DNA of 64,000 nt from Nostoc sp. TCL26-01 (lineage in GTDB: Bacteria; Cyanobacteriota; Cyanobacteriia; Cyanobacteriales; Nostocaceae), in the NCBI RefSeq assembly GCF_013393945.1, contig NZ_CP040297.1, positions 5,488,001-5,552,000 on the forward strand. Reading direction: 5' to 3'. The notes beneath the pieces were generated by a model. That model ran no database searches. It saw only the letters and a list, made by a program, of their open reading frames with translations, and was not told the DNA's origin. A program made the translations under genes and the position numbers. Positions within the stretch are counted from its first letter, which is position 1. Each line of letters begins with the position of its first letter. Below are positions 16,401-25,307 of this stretch, one piece after another.

Positions 16401-19314
16401 ATCAATTCGAGAAACCATTGAGCCTTGTAGAAACGCCATGAAGGTGGGGCTAGAAACTGGCGATTTATATTTTGTCGGTTGTCTTTCAAAAGATAGCTGC
16501 ACAAATCTATTTCTTATGGGAGAGAATCTAGAAGTCGTTAATCAGCAGCAAACTTATTCTCTAGAGTTATTGCAGAAACTAAAGCAACAATTTTCGATTT
16601 ACTATGCTGGCATTTGGCATCAACTTGTTCTCAATCTCAGAGGTCTTGCGGAAAAACAAAATTGCTTAATTGGCGATGGTTTTGACGAATTTGAACTGTT
16701 ACCAAAACTACAGGCAGATAACGATCAAATCTTGCTGTTTAACCTCTATCTAGCCAAGGGAATTTTGCTTTACTTCTGGGCAGATTATGAAAATTCAGTC
16801 ATTTGTCATTCATGCGCCAGAGAATACATGAGTGCTGTTTCAGCAATGGCAACACTGCCCACACACAACTTTTATGAATCTCTGGCTTTATTAGCTCAAT
16901 ATCCTTGTAGCAGTTCAGAACAATCATCATCTTTAGAGCAGATTGTAGCCAATCAAGAAAAGATGAAGTACTGGGCTAATTATGCTCCCCAGAACTTTCA
17001 ACATAAATACGATCTGGTGGCAGCAGAGGAGTATTGTGTCTTGAGTCAACCGTATCAGGCAATGGAGTACTACGATCGCGCGATCGCTGGTGCAAACATC
17101 AATGGCTATATCCATGAAGAAGCTTTAGCTAACGAACTCGCGGCTAAGTTTTACCTGAATTGGGGCAAAGAAAAAGTTGCTCAACACTACCTGATCAACG
17201 CTTACTATGGCTATGCGCGCTGGGGCGCAAAAGCCAAAGTGCAGGATTTAGAACAGCAATATCCGGCTTTACTTGCGTCGATTCTGCAACAGCAAAAAAT
17301 GACAGTATCGGCAACTGAAACTTTGTTCGCAACAGAATCTCTCGCTGCGTCACAGTTCACCTATGCTGAATCCTCCACTTCTGCCAGCAGCAGCACCATT
17401 TCCAGTACTCTCGACTTGGCAACGGTACTCAAAGCATCGCAAGCCCTTTCCAGTGAAATCCAACTCGATCAGCTTCTAGCAACATTATTGGAGATGGTGA
17501 TCAAAAGTGCTGGCGCAGACAAGGGTATATTACTGATGCCACGTCAACAGGACTGGTTTGTGGAAGCTGTTGCTATGCTTAATCAGCCTGTGCAAGTGCA
17601 AGCGATCGCCCTCACAGATAGCACTAATCTACCCCACAGTTTAATTAACACTGTTAAACGCAACCTGCAACCTGTGGTAATTACTGATGCGTCTACTCAT
17701 CTCAACCTAGCAACTGATAGCTATATCGCTCAACAGCAAACTAAGAGTGTCCTTTGTACGCCGATTTTACTGCAAAATAAACTAATAGCAATTTTATACT
17801 TAGAAAACCGAGTTACAGCAGCAGCATTTACTCGCGATCGCGTCGAATTATTGAATGTCCTCTGTACTCAAGCCGCCATTTCCCTGGAAAATGCTCGACT
17901 CTATGCTGATGCTCAGGAAAAACTACGTCTGCTGACATTGCGATCGTCGATCGATTCCATCTTGACTCAAAATAAAACACTTGCTACGCTGCTTCAGCAA
18001 TGCACAGAGGCGATCGTTGAGCATCTAGGTGTTGCATTTGCTCGCATTTGGACGCTGAATGAGTCCGAGCAGGTTTTGGAATTACGAGCCAGCGCAGGAT
18101 TGTACACTCATATTAATGGCCCTCACAGTGTCGTTCCAGTTGGCAAATTCAAGATTGGGCTGATCGCTCAGGAACGATTACCCCATTTGACGAATGATGT
18201 TCTGATTGATCCACGAGTGGGTGACAAAATCTGGGCAAAACGAGAGGGAATGATTGCCTTTGCAGGCTATCCTCTGCTACTCGATGATCGCTTAGTCGGC
18301 GTGTTAGCGATGTTTGCTCGACAGCGATTGGATTCATCTGTGCTAGATACGCTTGGCTTTGTTGCTGGCGAAATTGCTGTTGGTATTGAGCGACAGCAGA
18401 TGGCAGAAACACTAGAGATTTCTGAAGCAGAGCTAAAATTGAAGGCTCAAGCATTAGAGGAATCTCTTCAGAATCTCAAGCAAGCTCAACTCCAAACTGT
18501 GCAAAGCGAAAAAATGGCATCTTTGGGTAATTTAGTCGCTGGCGTTGCCCACGAAGTCAATAACCCCATCGGTTTCCTCAATGGTAGTATTAACAATGTC
18601 AAAGACTACGTTAAAGACCTGCTGCAACATCTAGAACTCTATCAGCAACACTGTCCCCCAGCCACGCCGATTCAAGACAATGCTAAAGATATTGACTTGG
18701 AATTTCTCTGCCAAGACTTGCCGAAAATCCTCGATTCCATGAAAGCAGCCACTGATCGCATCAAAAACATCAGTACCAGTCTGCGTACCTTCTCCCGCGC
18801 CGATACTGAATATAAAGTCAGTGCCAACCTGCATGAAGGATTGGATAGTACGCTACTTATCCTCAAATATCGCCTCAAAGCTAGTGAATTGCGTCCGGCG
18901 ATCGCAGTTATACAAGACTATGGCGAATTACCCATGATTGAATGCTTCCCTGGACAATTAAACCAGGTGTTTATGAATATCTTAGCAAACGCCATTGATG
19001 TGTTTGATGAAATGGCTCAAACTCAGTCTTTAGAACAATTCCCAGCCAATCCTCAAACCATTACCATTCAGACAAAGCAGATAGATAATCAAGTTTTAAT
19101 CTGCATTCGTGACAATGGCACAGGGATGAGTGAAGAGGTACAAGCCAAAATATTTGACCATTTGTTTACTACCAAAAGTGTAGGCAAAGGAACGGGATTA
19201 GGATTAGCGATCGCTCGTCAGATTGTGGTAGAAAAGCATGGTGGTAGCATAAAAGTGCAATCTGCATTGGGACAAGGTACGGAGTTTGCAATTTTTCTGC
19301 CAATTCGCGGATGA
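13414..19314 (+). CDS. Hybrid Ser/Thr kinase - AAA ATPase - GAF - histidine kinase
   Basis: Very large signalling protein (1966 residues). In order: a Hanks-type Ser/Thr kinase domain (about 15-285; catalytic loop HKDIKPAN with Asp139, and DFS where DFG is usual), an AAA/Orc-like ATPase (Walker A GFSGIGKT at about 339-346; FLDDLQWAD as Walker B), a long helical TPR-like region (about 620-1290), two GAF domains (about 1350-1490 and 1515-1660), a coiled linker, a HisKA domain (His1713 in AGVAHEVNNP) and a HATPase domain with GTGMS and GTGLGLAIA boxes. No receiver domain is present. This layout is the cyanobacterial dual-specificity kinase class, known in Anabaena stress and nitrogen signalling. 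An in-frame GTG precedes the chosen ATG. The stop overlaps an ATG, and a methyltransferase follows. Confidence 0.93.
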   Translation: MSLPAPINYHETLEIPNYTVVEQLYIGSRTAVYRAVQTDQGLPVVIKVLRKEYPSFSELVQFRNQYTTTKNLPIPGIIPPLSLKPLGNSYALVMADWGGIALSKYTQQQTLHWSEVLIIASQLTDILHDLSQHQVVHKDIKPANILIHPESKQVKLIDFSIASLLPKEIQENQSPSSLEGTLAYIAPEQTGRMNRGIDYRSDFYALGVTLYQLLTGTLPFVCDDPLELLHCHIAKTAVPIHQVNPDVPTQVSAIAAKLMAKNAEDRYQSAMGLKHDLEQCLTDCKDNSIISRFELGQRDLSDRFNIPEKLYGREREVQTLLESFERVADGASELMLVAGFSGIGKTAVVNEVHKPIVRQRGYFIRGKYDQFNRNIPLSAFVQALRDLMSQLLSESDAQLESWKNLILAAVESNGQVLIEVIPELEQIIGKQPPVPELSGSAAQNRFNLLFPKFIEVFSTSEHPLVMFLDDLQWADAASLQLIKLLMNDHGYLLILGAYRDHEVSAAHPFILTVDELNKAGMTVHTITLSALDFADVNHLIADTLSCPVELAKPLTELVMQKTQGNPFFLTQFLKALHEEKLITFNYEQRYWECDITQVRARSLTDDVVEFMARQLQKLPTETQQVLKLAACVGNQFDLNTLAIVSQQSATDAATVLWKALQEGLVLPTSQIYKLFQATTESSQTNNTANPRYRFLHDRVQQAAYLLIPVAQRQNTHLQIGQLLLKNTPTDAVATNIFEIVNHFNQGISLLQTTQQKTELSRLNLLAGRKAKAAAAYESASNYLNIGLNILSEESWNDEYDLTLDLHVEATEVCFLCTDFERSRQLADVTLRYAKTLLDQVRVHEVELLYYAAQNQALSVINLTLQVLEALGIALEDQAPQDLVIEDLSHLREMTDPGKLGAMRLLINTYAPAMMAAPDVLPKLLFTAIKLCLEAGNSAMAAVSYAFYGSLLVNLGDINAGYQFGELAIKILNQFDSRPHYCVVHTVFNILLRHWQESIRETIEPCRNAMKVGLETGDLYFVGCLSKDSCTNLFLMGENLEVVNQQQTYSLELLQKLKQQFSIYYAGIWHQLVLNLRGLAEKQNCLIGDGFDEFELLPKLQADNDQILLFNLYLAKGILLYFWADYENSVICHSCAREYMSAVSAMATLPTHNFYESLALLAQYPCSSSEQSSSLEQIVANQEKMKYWANYAPQNFQHKYDLVAAEEYCVLSQPYQAMEYYDRAIAGANINGYIHEEALANELAAKFYLNWGKEKVAQHYLINAYYGYARWGAKAKVQDLEQQYPALLASILQQQKMTVSATETLFATESLAASQFTYAESSTSASSSTISSTLDLATVLKASQALSSEIQLDQLLATLLEMVIKSAGADKGILLMPRQQDWFVEAVAMLNQPVQVQAIALTDSTNLPHSLINTVKRNLQPVVITDASTHLNLATDSYIAQQQTKSVLCTPILLQNKLIAILYLENRVTAAAFTRDRVELLNVLCTQAAISLENARLYADAQEKLRLLTLRSSIDSILTQNKTLATLLQQCTEAIVEHLGVAFARIWTLNESEQVLELRASAGLYTHINGPHSVVPVGKFKIGLIAQERLPHLTNDVLIDPRVGDKIWAKREGMIAFAGYPLLLDDRLVGVLAMFARQRLDSSVLDTLGFVAGEIAVGIERQQMAETLEISEAELKLKAQALEESLQNLKQAQLQTVQSEKMASLGNLVAGVAHEVNNPIGFLNGSINNVKDYVKDLLQHLELYQQHCPPATPIQDNAKDIDLEFLCQDLPKILDSMKAATDRIKNISTSLRTFSRADTEYKVSANLHEGLDSTLLILKYRLKASELRPAIAVIQDYGELPMIECFPGQLNQVFMNILANAIDVFDEMAQTQSLEQFPANPQTITIQTKQIDNQVLICIRDNGTGMSEEVQAKIFDHLFTTKSVGKGTGLGLAIARQIVVEKHGGSIKVQSALGQGTEFAIFLPIRG

Positions 19315-19403
19315 GTCATACCAATTCAAAATTCAAAACGAATTACGAATTAGCCAGCAATTGTGTCATAAGTAAAGTAAGCTGTTCAATCTCAACTGAC
19401 TAT

Positions 19404-20324
19404 ATGACTGCTGCTGTAAACACTACTCCTGGTATGGCTTCCCGCTTGGTAAATGGCATATTGGCAATTAAGCCTCTAGCAGACTTAGCCAAGCACCAAG
19501 CTCGGCAAATGATGATTAAACGGGCTGAGAAAATTGGTGTACCTTGGACACAAGAAGTCAAGACACTGCAAGCTCGTGATTGGACACAAGACTTAGCCGA
19601 AGTGCAAAATCCGCAAATCATCTATCCAGATTACTATCTCACCTCATTTCACGCTTACGAAAGTGGTAATCTCAGTTGGCAAGCGGCTTTTGAAGTAGAA
19701 CCTGCGGCTCATGCTGTCCACGCTAAAATCTGGCAAGATGCCCAGGTGCAAGGTGATGCTAAATTGCGGCAAAGTTATCATGATATTCTCAAACTCCAAA
19801 TTCCCCAGCCACCACAAGCTATTGTAGACGTGGGTTGTAGTGTTGGCTTAAGTACATTTGCTCTACAACAAGTCTATCCTGATGCTCAAGTCACAGGCTT
19901 AGATTTGTCTCCTTATTTCTTAGCTGTGGCTAAATATCGCGCCGCCGCACGTCAGGCTCAAATCAATTGGGTTCATGCACCAGCCGAGTCTACTGGCTTA
20001 CCAAATGCGGCTGTTGATTTAGTCTCTATATTCTTGGTTTGTCATGAATTACCCCAGTCTGCAACCCGGCAAATTTTAGCTGAGGCGCGGCGTATCTTGC
20101 GTCCTGGTGGTCATCTTGCCATCATGGATATGAATCCTCAATCAGCAGCATTCAAGAAAATGCCTCCCTACATTTTGACATTGCTCAAAAGTACTGAACC
20201 TTATCTAGATCAGTATTTTTCTTTGGATATTGAGCAAGCTTTGGTTGAGGCTGGTTTCCTAACTCCGAAAATCACCATTAATAGCCCCCGTCATCGTACT
20301 GTTGTGGCACAAGTGGGTGGCTGA
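19404..20324 (+). CDS. Class I SAM-dependent methyltransferase
   Basis: Methyltransferase of unknown substrate, 306 residues from this start. The SAM-binding core is clear: IVDVGCSVGLSTFALQQVYP (motif I), an acidic VTGLDLS strand end (motif II) and LRPGGHLAIMDMNPQ (post-II/III). The frame is open back to an ATG at 19311 that overlaps the kinase stop. However, the segment 19320-19400 contains the intergenic repeat type AATTCAAAATTC/ACGAATTACGAATTA, so the ATG at 19404 is preferred. It follows the kinase gene by 89 bases and overlaps the PrsW-like gene, so the three may be co-transcribed. Confidence 0.83.
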   Translation: MTAAVNTTPGMASRLVNGILAIKPLADLAKHQARQMMIKRAEKIGVPWTQEVKTLQARDWTQDLAEVQNPQIIYPDYYLTSFHAYESGNLSWQAAFEVEPAAHAVHAKIWQDAQVQGDAKLRQSYHDILKLQIPQPPQAIVDVGCSVGLSTFALQQVYPDAQVTGLDLSPYFLAVAKYRAAARQAQINWVHAPAESTGLPNAAVDLVSIFLVCHELPQSATRQILAEARRILRPGGHLAIMDMNPQSAAFKKMPPYILTLLKSTEPYLDQYFSLDIEQALVEAGFLTPKITINSPRHRTVVAQVGG

Positions 20325-21282
20325 TGCAGTTGTGCTGCTATGGGCAGCGATTCCACCACTGATATTCTTGGGGTATTACTATTATCGTGTACCCCTGGCC
20401 CCACCATTGTTACTGCTGTTGCTGTTATTTTTGGTTGGGGCAATATCGGGTTTTGCTGCTCTCGGTTTAGAATACATTGTGGACACCATAGCCAATGGAA
20501 TTTTAGCGTGGCGAAAAATCCAGCGATCGCTCTTAGGTATCACACTGCGACAGCTCCTAGAAATTGCGCCCATTGAGGAAGGTTGCAAGTTTTTCGCAGT
20601 GGTTATTCCCTACTCTTTTTGCCGACAGCGCTATCAATTACCCCCCAGTAGCATTTTTCTGTTTACTATTGCGTCAGCTTTAGGATTTACTGCCCAAGAA
20701 AATGGCATTTACCTGTATTTCGACACAGCCACAGTTCTCGATAGAAGCATTAGTACCCCAGTTCACGCCATGTTTGCTGCGCCTTGGGGATATGCGTTAG
20801 GACAATATTTTTTAGCTACGACTCAATTGCGTCACTATAAAAATGCAGTTGTCAAAGCTTGGACTAATTCTGTGATCTTTCATGCTTTAGTCAATATACT
20901 TTCCAGTGCTGGGCGTTATGCACCACCTCTCGGTTTTCTCAGCTATGGTTTATTTCCTTTGCTGTTATGGTTATTTTGGCAAATGGAACAGTTATTAAGG
21001 AGAGTCCAAGGTAAACGTCCAATTAACTTAATTTCTGGTTACACACCACAACACCGTTACTGGCAAAGAGGTTTAGTTGTATTTGCTCTGATCTTGGGTG
21101 GTAATGCTATTTTTGGCTGGTTGCTTTTAGCGAGAATTATTAGTCCTTTGAGCCTAACACAGATTTTTTCAGGCAATATTTTGTGGTTTATTATCAGCCA
21201 AGTGTTAGTTAATTTAATTTTTGCCAGTTTCGCATGGTTGATTTATTTATATTTGCGGTATGCTGGCGATCGCCATCTTTGA
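20317..21282 (+). CDS. PrsW-type glutamic intramembrane protease
   Basis: Polytopic membrane protein (about 321 residues, 7-8 helices) of the PrsW/CPBP-like protease group. Visible conserved motifs are the EE pair in EIAPIEEGCKFF, then FTIASALGFTAQENGIYL, PVHAMFAAPWGYALG and NSVIFHALVNI, which together carry the two Glu and the His residues of the active site. PrsW proteases cut anti-sigma factors or other membrane regulators; the target here is unknown. The start is uncertain: TTG 20302, GTG 20317 and GTG 20332 are all in frame, and none has a clear ribosome binding site. The gene overlaps the methyltransferase end, which suggests coupled translation. Confidence 0.8.
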   Translation: MADAVVLLWAAIPPLIFLGYYYYRVPLAPPLLLLLLLFLVGAISGFAALGLEYIVDTIANGILAWRKIQRSLLGITLRQLLEIAPIEEGCKFFAVVIPYSFCRQRYQLPPSSIFLFTIASALGFTAQENGIYLYFDTATVLDRSISTPVHAMFAAPWGYALGQYFLATTQLRHYKNAVVKAWTNSVIFHALVNILSSAGRYAPPLGFLSYGLFPLLLWLFWQMEQLLRRVQGKRPINLISGYTPQHRYWQRGLVVFALILGGNAIFGWLLLARIISPLSLTQIFSGNILWFIISQVLVNLIFASFAWLIYLYLRYAGDRHL

Positions 21283-21381
21283 TTTAGATATAAAGAGTTC
21301 CAAGAATTGTTGACTGGGATTTTGATTTTAGTATTTTTGTTAGTCTTTTGTTAGTCTATTGTCACAGGTAAAATAGATAAT

Positions 21382-21615
21382 ATGAAACAAATCACTTTTG
21401 CAGAACTTCCCGAAACAGTTCAAAACCTAATTAACCAAGCTCAAAAAACAGGTGAACCCTTCACCATCATCCAAAATGGTATTGCGATCGCCATCATATC
21501 CCCCATTAATAAAAGCAAAAGAGTCGCCTTCGGCTCGATGAAAGATAGCGGTCAAATTACAGGGGATATTGTCGAGCCTACTTCAAATCTAGTTACTTGG
21601 GATGTCCTCTTATGA
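21382..21615 (+). CDS. Type II antitoxin, Phd/YefM-like
   Basis: A 77-residue antitoxin-like protein. It opens MKQITFAELPETVQNLINQA and continues FTIIQNGIAIAIISPIN, the short beta-strand pattern of Phd/YefM-type antitoxins (a residue-spaced helix, then a strand before a variable tail). Its stop codon overlaps the start of the PIN toxin gene (ATGA), the normal arrangement for such pairs. It is expected to neutralise the toxin and repress the shared promoter. DNA-binding operators were not identified. Confidence 0.82.
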   Translation: MKQITFAELPETVQNLINQAQKTGEPFTIIQNGIAIAIISPINKSKRVAFGSMKDSGQITGDIVEPTSNLVTWDVLL

Positions 21616-22001
21616 AACTTTTACTTGATACCCATATCTGGATTTGGTATCTTCTCGGTAATCTCAACCTTTCAAACAATCTACAAAAAGCAATCTCTGA
21701 CGAAAGAAATGAATTATGGTTAAGTCCCATCAGTATTTGGGAACCCTTCTTGCTTGCTGAAAAAGGAAGACTTATCCTAAAGCCAACTCCAGAACAGTGG
21801 GTTCAAAACAGTCTAGAGCAACTCGATACAAAAGAAGCACCCTTATCCAATGAAATTGCAATTTTAAGCCCCCAATTAGCTTTAGTACATCAAGATCCCG
21901 CAGATCGTTTTATTGCAGCAACCGCAGTTCATTACAAACTTACCCTTGTGACAGTAGATGGAAACTTAACTAAAGCCACTTGTCTTAGTACATTGAGTTA
22001 A
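21612..22001 (+). CDS. Type II toxin, VapC-like PIN ribonuclease
   Basis: A 129-residue PIN-domain toxin that would cut RNA (often tRNA or rRNA) when freed from its antitoxin. Acidic residues of the PIN site are visible: Asp6 in LLLDTHIWIW, the Glu in SPISIWEPFLL, Asp in HQDPADRFIAATA and Asp in LVTVDGNL. The ATG at 21612 overlaps the antitoxin stop by four bases, so it is preferred over the in-frame ATG at 21597. This subclass (DTHIWIW) is common in cyanobacteria paired with a Phd-like partner. Confidence 0.88.
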   Translation: MKLLLDTHIWIWYLLGNLNLSNNLQKAISDERNELWLSPISIWEPFLLAEKGRLILKPTPEQWVQNSLEQLDTKEAPLSNEIAILSPQLALVHQDPADRFIAATAVHYKLTLVTVDGNLTKATCLSTLS

Positions 22002-22085
22002 ACCAGTTTGTAAATTCAGAAAGCATGAAAAATTACCGATTTTTTGTGAGGATATTACTTAATAAAATTAATTTCACATCAGCCA

Positions 22086-22985
22086 ATGATAGATCACGAT
22101 AGACTCTTTAAAGAATTAATCCAAACCTTCTTTTGGGAATTTATAGAATTATTCTTACCAGAAGTATTAGACTACGTAAATAAAGACAGCCTCACATTTT
22201 TACCAGAAGAAATATTTACTGATGTCACCTCTGGAGACAAACGAAAAATCGACTTACTAGCTAAAGTCAAATTTAGAGAACAAGAGACATATTTTCTGAT
22301 TCATCTAGAAAATCAGGCATATAATCAAAAAGAATTTGAACGGCGGATATTTCATTACTTCGCTCGTTTAGATGCAAAATATTTATTACCTATCTTCCCT
22401 ATCGTCATTTTCTCCTACGACAAACCAAAACGCCCAGCCAATAGCCAATATACAGTTAACTTCCCTAATAGAAAAATCCTAGAATTTAATTACGTCGCTA
22501 TTCAATTAAATAACCTCAACTGGCGAAACTTTTTAAACCAACCAAACCCCATCGCCGCCGCATTAATGGCAAAAATGGACTTTAAATCAGAAGAAAGAGT
22601 CCGAGTCAAACTAGAATGCTTAAGGATGTTAGTAACCTTGCAGTTAAACCCTGCTAAAATGGAACTAATTTCCGGCTTTATTGACACCTATCTCAAATTA
22701 AACGCTACAGAAGAACAAGCACTTGATACCGAACTAAAACAAGCCAACTTAATAGAAGAGGAAGGAATTATGGAAATTGTCACCAGTTGGATGGAGAAAG
22801 GAATTGCACAAGGAGAACAAAAAATTATTAAAAGACAACTCCAACGACGTTTTAATAATATTGATCCCAGCTTAGAGCAACGTATTGATTCCTTATCTGT
22901 AGAACAATTAGAAAACCTAGCAGATGCAATTTTTGATTTCCAATATTTAGAAGACCTAATCAATTGGTTAGACCAACAGAATTGA
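22086..22985 (+). CDS. Rpn-family PD-(D/E)XK nuclease-like protein with DUF4351
   Basis: The 299-residue protein has an N-terminal PD-(D/E)XK-like region of the Rpn/transposase-like group (DHDRLFKELIQTFFWEF, then GDKRKIDLLAKVKF and YFLIHLENQAYNQKEFERR). The Asp in KIDLLAKV and the Glu in HLENQ fit the catalytic positions. The C-terminal 55 residues (IIKRQLQRRFNNIDPSLEQRIDSL...) match the DUF4351 tail. Rpn proteins are horizontally mobile nucleases implicated in recombination and in phage defence. Many copies occur in filamentous cyanobacteria, and this one lies 84 bases after the toxin-antitoxin pair. Confidence 0.82.
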   Translation: MIDHDRLFKELIQTFFWEFIELFLPEVLDYVNKDSLTFLPEEIFTDVTSGDKRKIDLLAKVKFREQETYFLIHLENQAYNQKEFERRIFHYFARLDAKYLLPIFPIVIFSYDKPKRPANSQYTVNFPNRKILEFNYVAIQLNNLNWRNFLNQPNPIAAALMAKMDFKSEERVRVKLECLRMLVTLQLNPAKMELISGFIDTYLKLNATEEQALDTELKQANLIEEEGIMEIVTSWMEKGIAQGEQKIIKRQLQRRFNNIDPSLEQRIDSLSVEQLENLADAIFDFQYLEDLINWLDQQN

Positions 22986-23132
22986 TGAAATACTTATAAG
23001 TAAACCTTAAATTTGAACGTGTCTCTTTTTGCACGTATCTCGGTAGCTATCCACTAACACGCACAACGCAATAAATTCTGTTATAGATTAGGAGATAAGC
23101 ACGTCACTGCCAAAACTGAACAACAAATCGGG

Positions 23133-25307
23133 ATGATTGTGATGACTAGCAAAAATCAATTTGTTTTCTCTCTAATTTTGCACGGCGCTGTAGTTTTTGC
23201 ACCCTGGTTGCTATCTGCTGATGTTAGCCAGGGACAAACTACACCATCCACACCCCAACAACAAGTGACTGCTCAAATACTATCAAATCAGGAACGGGAA
23301 GAATTAAGAAGATTACGCGCAGATAAGGGAGAACGCGCGCAAATACAAGCAGAATTTGAGCAAGCTTTTAGTCGCACAACCATCTTGCTAAATATTTGGT
23401 TAGTGATTCTCAGTTTATTTCCAGTTGCTATCATCGCTCTATTTTGGCTATTGCGCCGGGTAGCAATTCGGGAGATTGTTGATCGAGCTATGTCTCAGTT
23501 TGACGGAGTAGAAAAACTAGAAAACCAGTTAACAATTGTTAAGCAAGATGCCGAAAATCTTATTCAAGATGCTAAAAATATCAATCGTTTATTAGAAAGA
23601 GAAACTGAGGCTTTACAGCAAAAAATCCAAGCTGAACAAGAGAATTTATCTCTGATGACATCTGATTTAATGCAAGCAAAGACAGATAATCTCGCACAAA
23701 TTTCTCTAGAAGTTAGCAATTTTCAAAAGAAGATAGAAAATATAGTCTCAGAATTTGCTCACCAAATATCTCAATTTGAGTCAGATGCTCAACACAAAAG
23801 AGATGTGACTTCAGCCAATATAGACAAAATAGCATCAGAGCTACAAAAAGATGCGATAGAACGTAAAAATATAGTGTTAGCAGAGTTAGCACAGTCAAAA
23901 ATTGACTTTAATAGTCATCTTGTGAATTTGCAGACTGATACTCAATCTCATCAACAGCAAATTTTTGAGCATCTGACTCAGTTACAATCAGAATTTGCCT
24001 CACAAATCGCTGAGTTAAGCGGAGATTTACAAAAACAAAAAGATATTCAGCTAGAAAATCTCCAAGATGTAGCCAATACATTTAATTCTCAAGTATCAGA
24101 ACTACAAATAACCAGCCAAAATCAAAAAGCTCATCTGTGGGAGCATCTCAATCATTTACAGCAAGAGTTTACCGAGCAAGTATCTAACTCTCAATTAGAA
24201 CTGCAAACACAAAAGGGTGAATTTTTACAGAAAATTAGAGAAATAGAACAGTTTTTACAAACTCAAACCTCGGAAATCCAGTCACAAACTCAACAAGAAT
24301 TAAGCAGATTTCAGACAGAGTTTACATCCTATCTATCTCAACTTAAAATAGAGGCTCAAACTAGTAAATCACAAATTGTTGAAAACTTAGAAAAATCTGG
24401 TTTAGAGTTTGTTTCCCAATTTTCTGAATTACAATCTCATGCTCAAAAACAAAAATACTTAATTTTAGAAAAGCTAGAGAAACTAGAGACAGAATTTGTC
24501 TCTCAACTCTCAGATTTACAGTTAGATGCTCAAAAACGTAAAGATTTAATTTTGCATCAGTTGGTAGAAAATAAACCTGTCGCTGTTGCCCAAGAATCAG
24601 TTACACAAGTAAGTTTTGACGATTGCATGCAACAGGGTGATAACTTATTTACACAGAAGCGTTATGAAGAGGCGATCGCCTATTTTCAACAAGCAATAGA
24701 AATCCAACCTGATGATGCGATCGCCCACTTTAAACAAGGACTTACCTTAGCCAGATTAAAACGTTATAAAGATGCCATCAAAGCATACAATCAGGCTATT
24801 AAAATCCAACCCAATTATCACCAAGCTTGGTGTGATATGGGTGTAGCTTTTGGTAATTTACGCCGACATCAAGAAGCTTTCACCTCTTTTGATCAAGCCA
24901 CACAAATCAAACCAGATGATGCAGTTGCTTGGTTAAATCGTGGTTTAGCTTTGGTAGAATTAGATCAATACGAAGAAGCGATCGCCTCTTTTGATCAAGC
25001 ACTAAAATTCCAACCTGATTCTCCGAAAATTTGGGATAAACGCGGTTATACTCTTGTCCGACTAGGCAAAGACGAACAAGCGATCAGTTCATTTAACAAA
25101 GCATTAGAAATTAAACCAGATTATGCTAGCGCTTACTATAATAAGTCTGCCTGCTATGCCCTGCAAAGAGAAGTAGAATTAGCCCTAGAAAATCTCCAAC
25201 AAGCAATCAATTTAAATCCCCGATATCAAGAAGATGCAGCTAATGATCTAGACTTTGATGAAATTGCTGATGATCAGAGATTTAAAACATTGATTGTCAA
25301 TCATTAA
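23133..25307 (+). CDS. Membrane-anchored coiled-coil protein with TPR repeats
   Basis: A 724-residue protein. Residues 1-35 look like a signal segment (FVFSLILHGAVVFAPWLLS ADVSQGQ). A membrane helix lies at about 82-108 (ILLNIWLVILSLFPVAIIAL). A very long Gln/Glu-rich coiled coil, about 115-480, is built of degenerate units with QSEF, QLSDLQ and LQTQ patterns. Five or six TPR units then follow (about 488-690, for example EEAIASFDQALKFQPDS). The coiled coil looks like an apolipoprotein/kinesin-type extended rod, which suggests a scaffold role; the partners are unknown. The gene converges tail to tail with the photolyase gene and overlaps it by four bases. Start ATG/GTG choice at the 5' end (MIVMTSK) is not certain. 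Confidence 0.75.
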   Translation: MIVMTSKNQFVFSLILHGAVVFAPWLLSADVSQGQTTPSTPQQQVTAQILSNQEREELRRLRADKGERAQIQAEFEQAFSRTTILLNIWLVILSLFPVAIIALFWLLRRVAIREIVDRAMSQFDGVEKLENQLTIVKQDAENLIQDAKNINRLLERETEALQQKIQAEQENLSLMTSDLMQAKTDNLAQISLEVSNFQKKIENIVSEFAHQISQFESDAQHKRDVTSANIDKIASELQKDAIERKNIVLAELAQSKIDFNSHLVNLQTDTQSHQQQIFEHLTQLQSEFASQIAELSGDLQKQKDIQLENLQDVANTFNSQVSELQITSQNQKAHLWEHLNHLQQEFTEQVSNSQLELQTQKGEFLQKIREIEQFLQTQTSEIQSQTQQELSRFQTEFTSYLSQLKIEAQTSKSQIVENLEKSGLEFVSQFSELQSHAQKQKYLILEKLEKLETEFVSQLSDLQLDAQKRKDLILHQLVENKPVAVAQESVTQVSFDDCMQQGDNLFTQKRYEEAIAYFQQAIEIQPDDAIAHFKQGLTLARLKRYKDAIKAYNQAIKIQPNYHQAWCDMGVAFGNLRRHQEAFTSFDQATQIKPDDAVAWLNRGLALVELDQYEEAIASFDQALKFQPDSPKIWDKRGYTLVRLGKDEQAISSFNKALEIKPDYASAYYNKSACYALQREVELALENLQQAINLNPRYQEDAANDLDFDEIADDQRFKTLIVNH

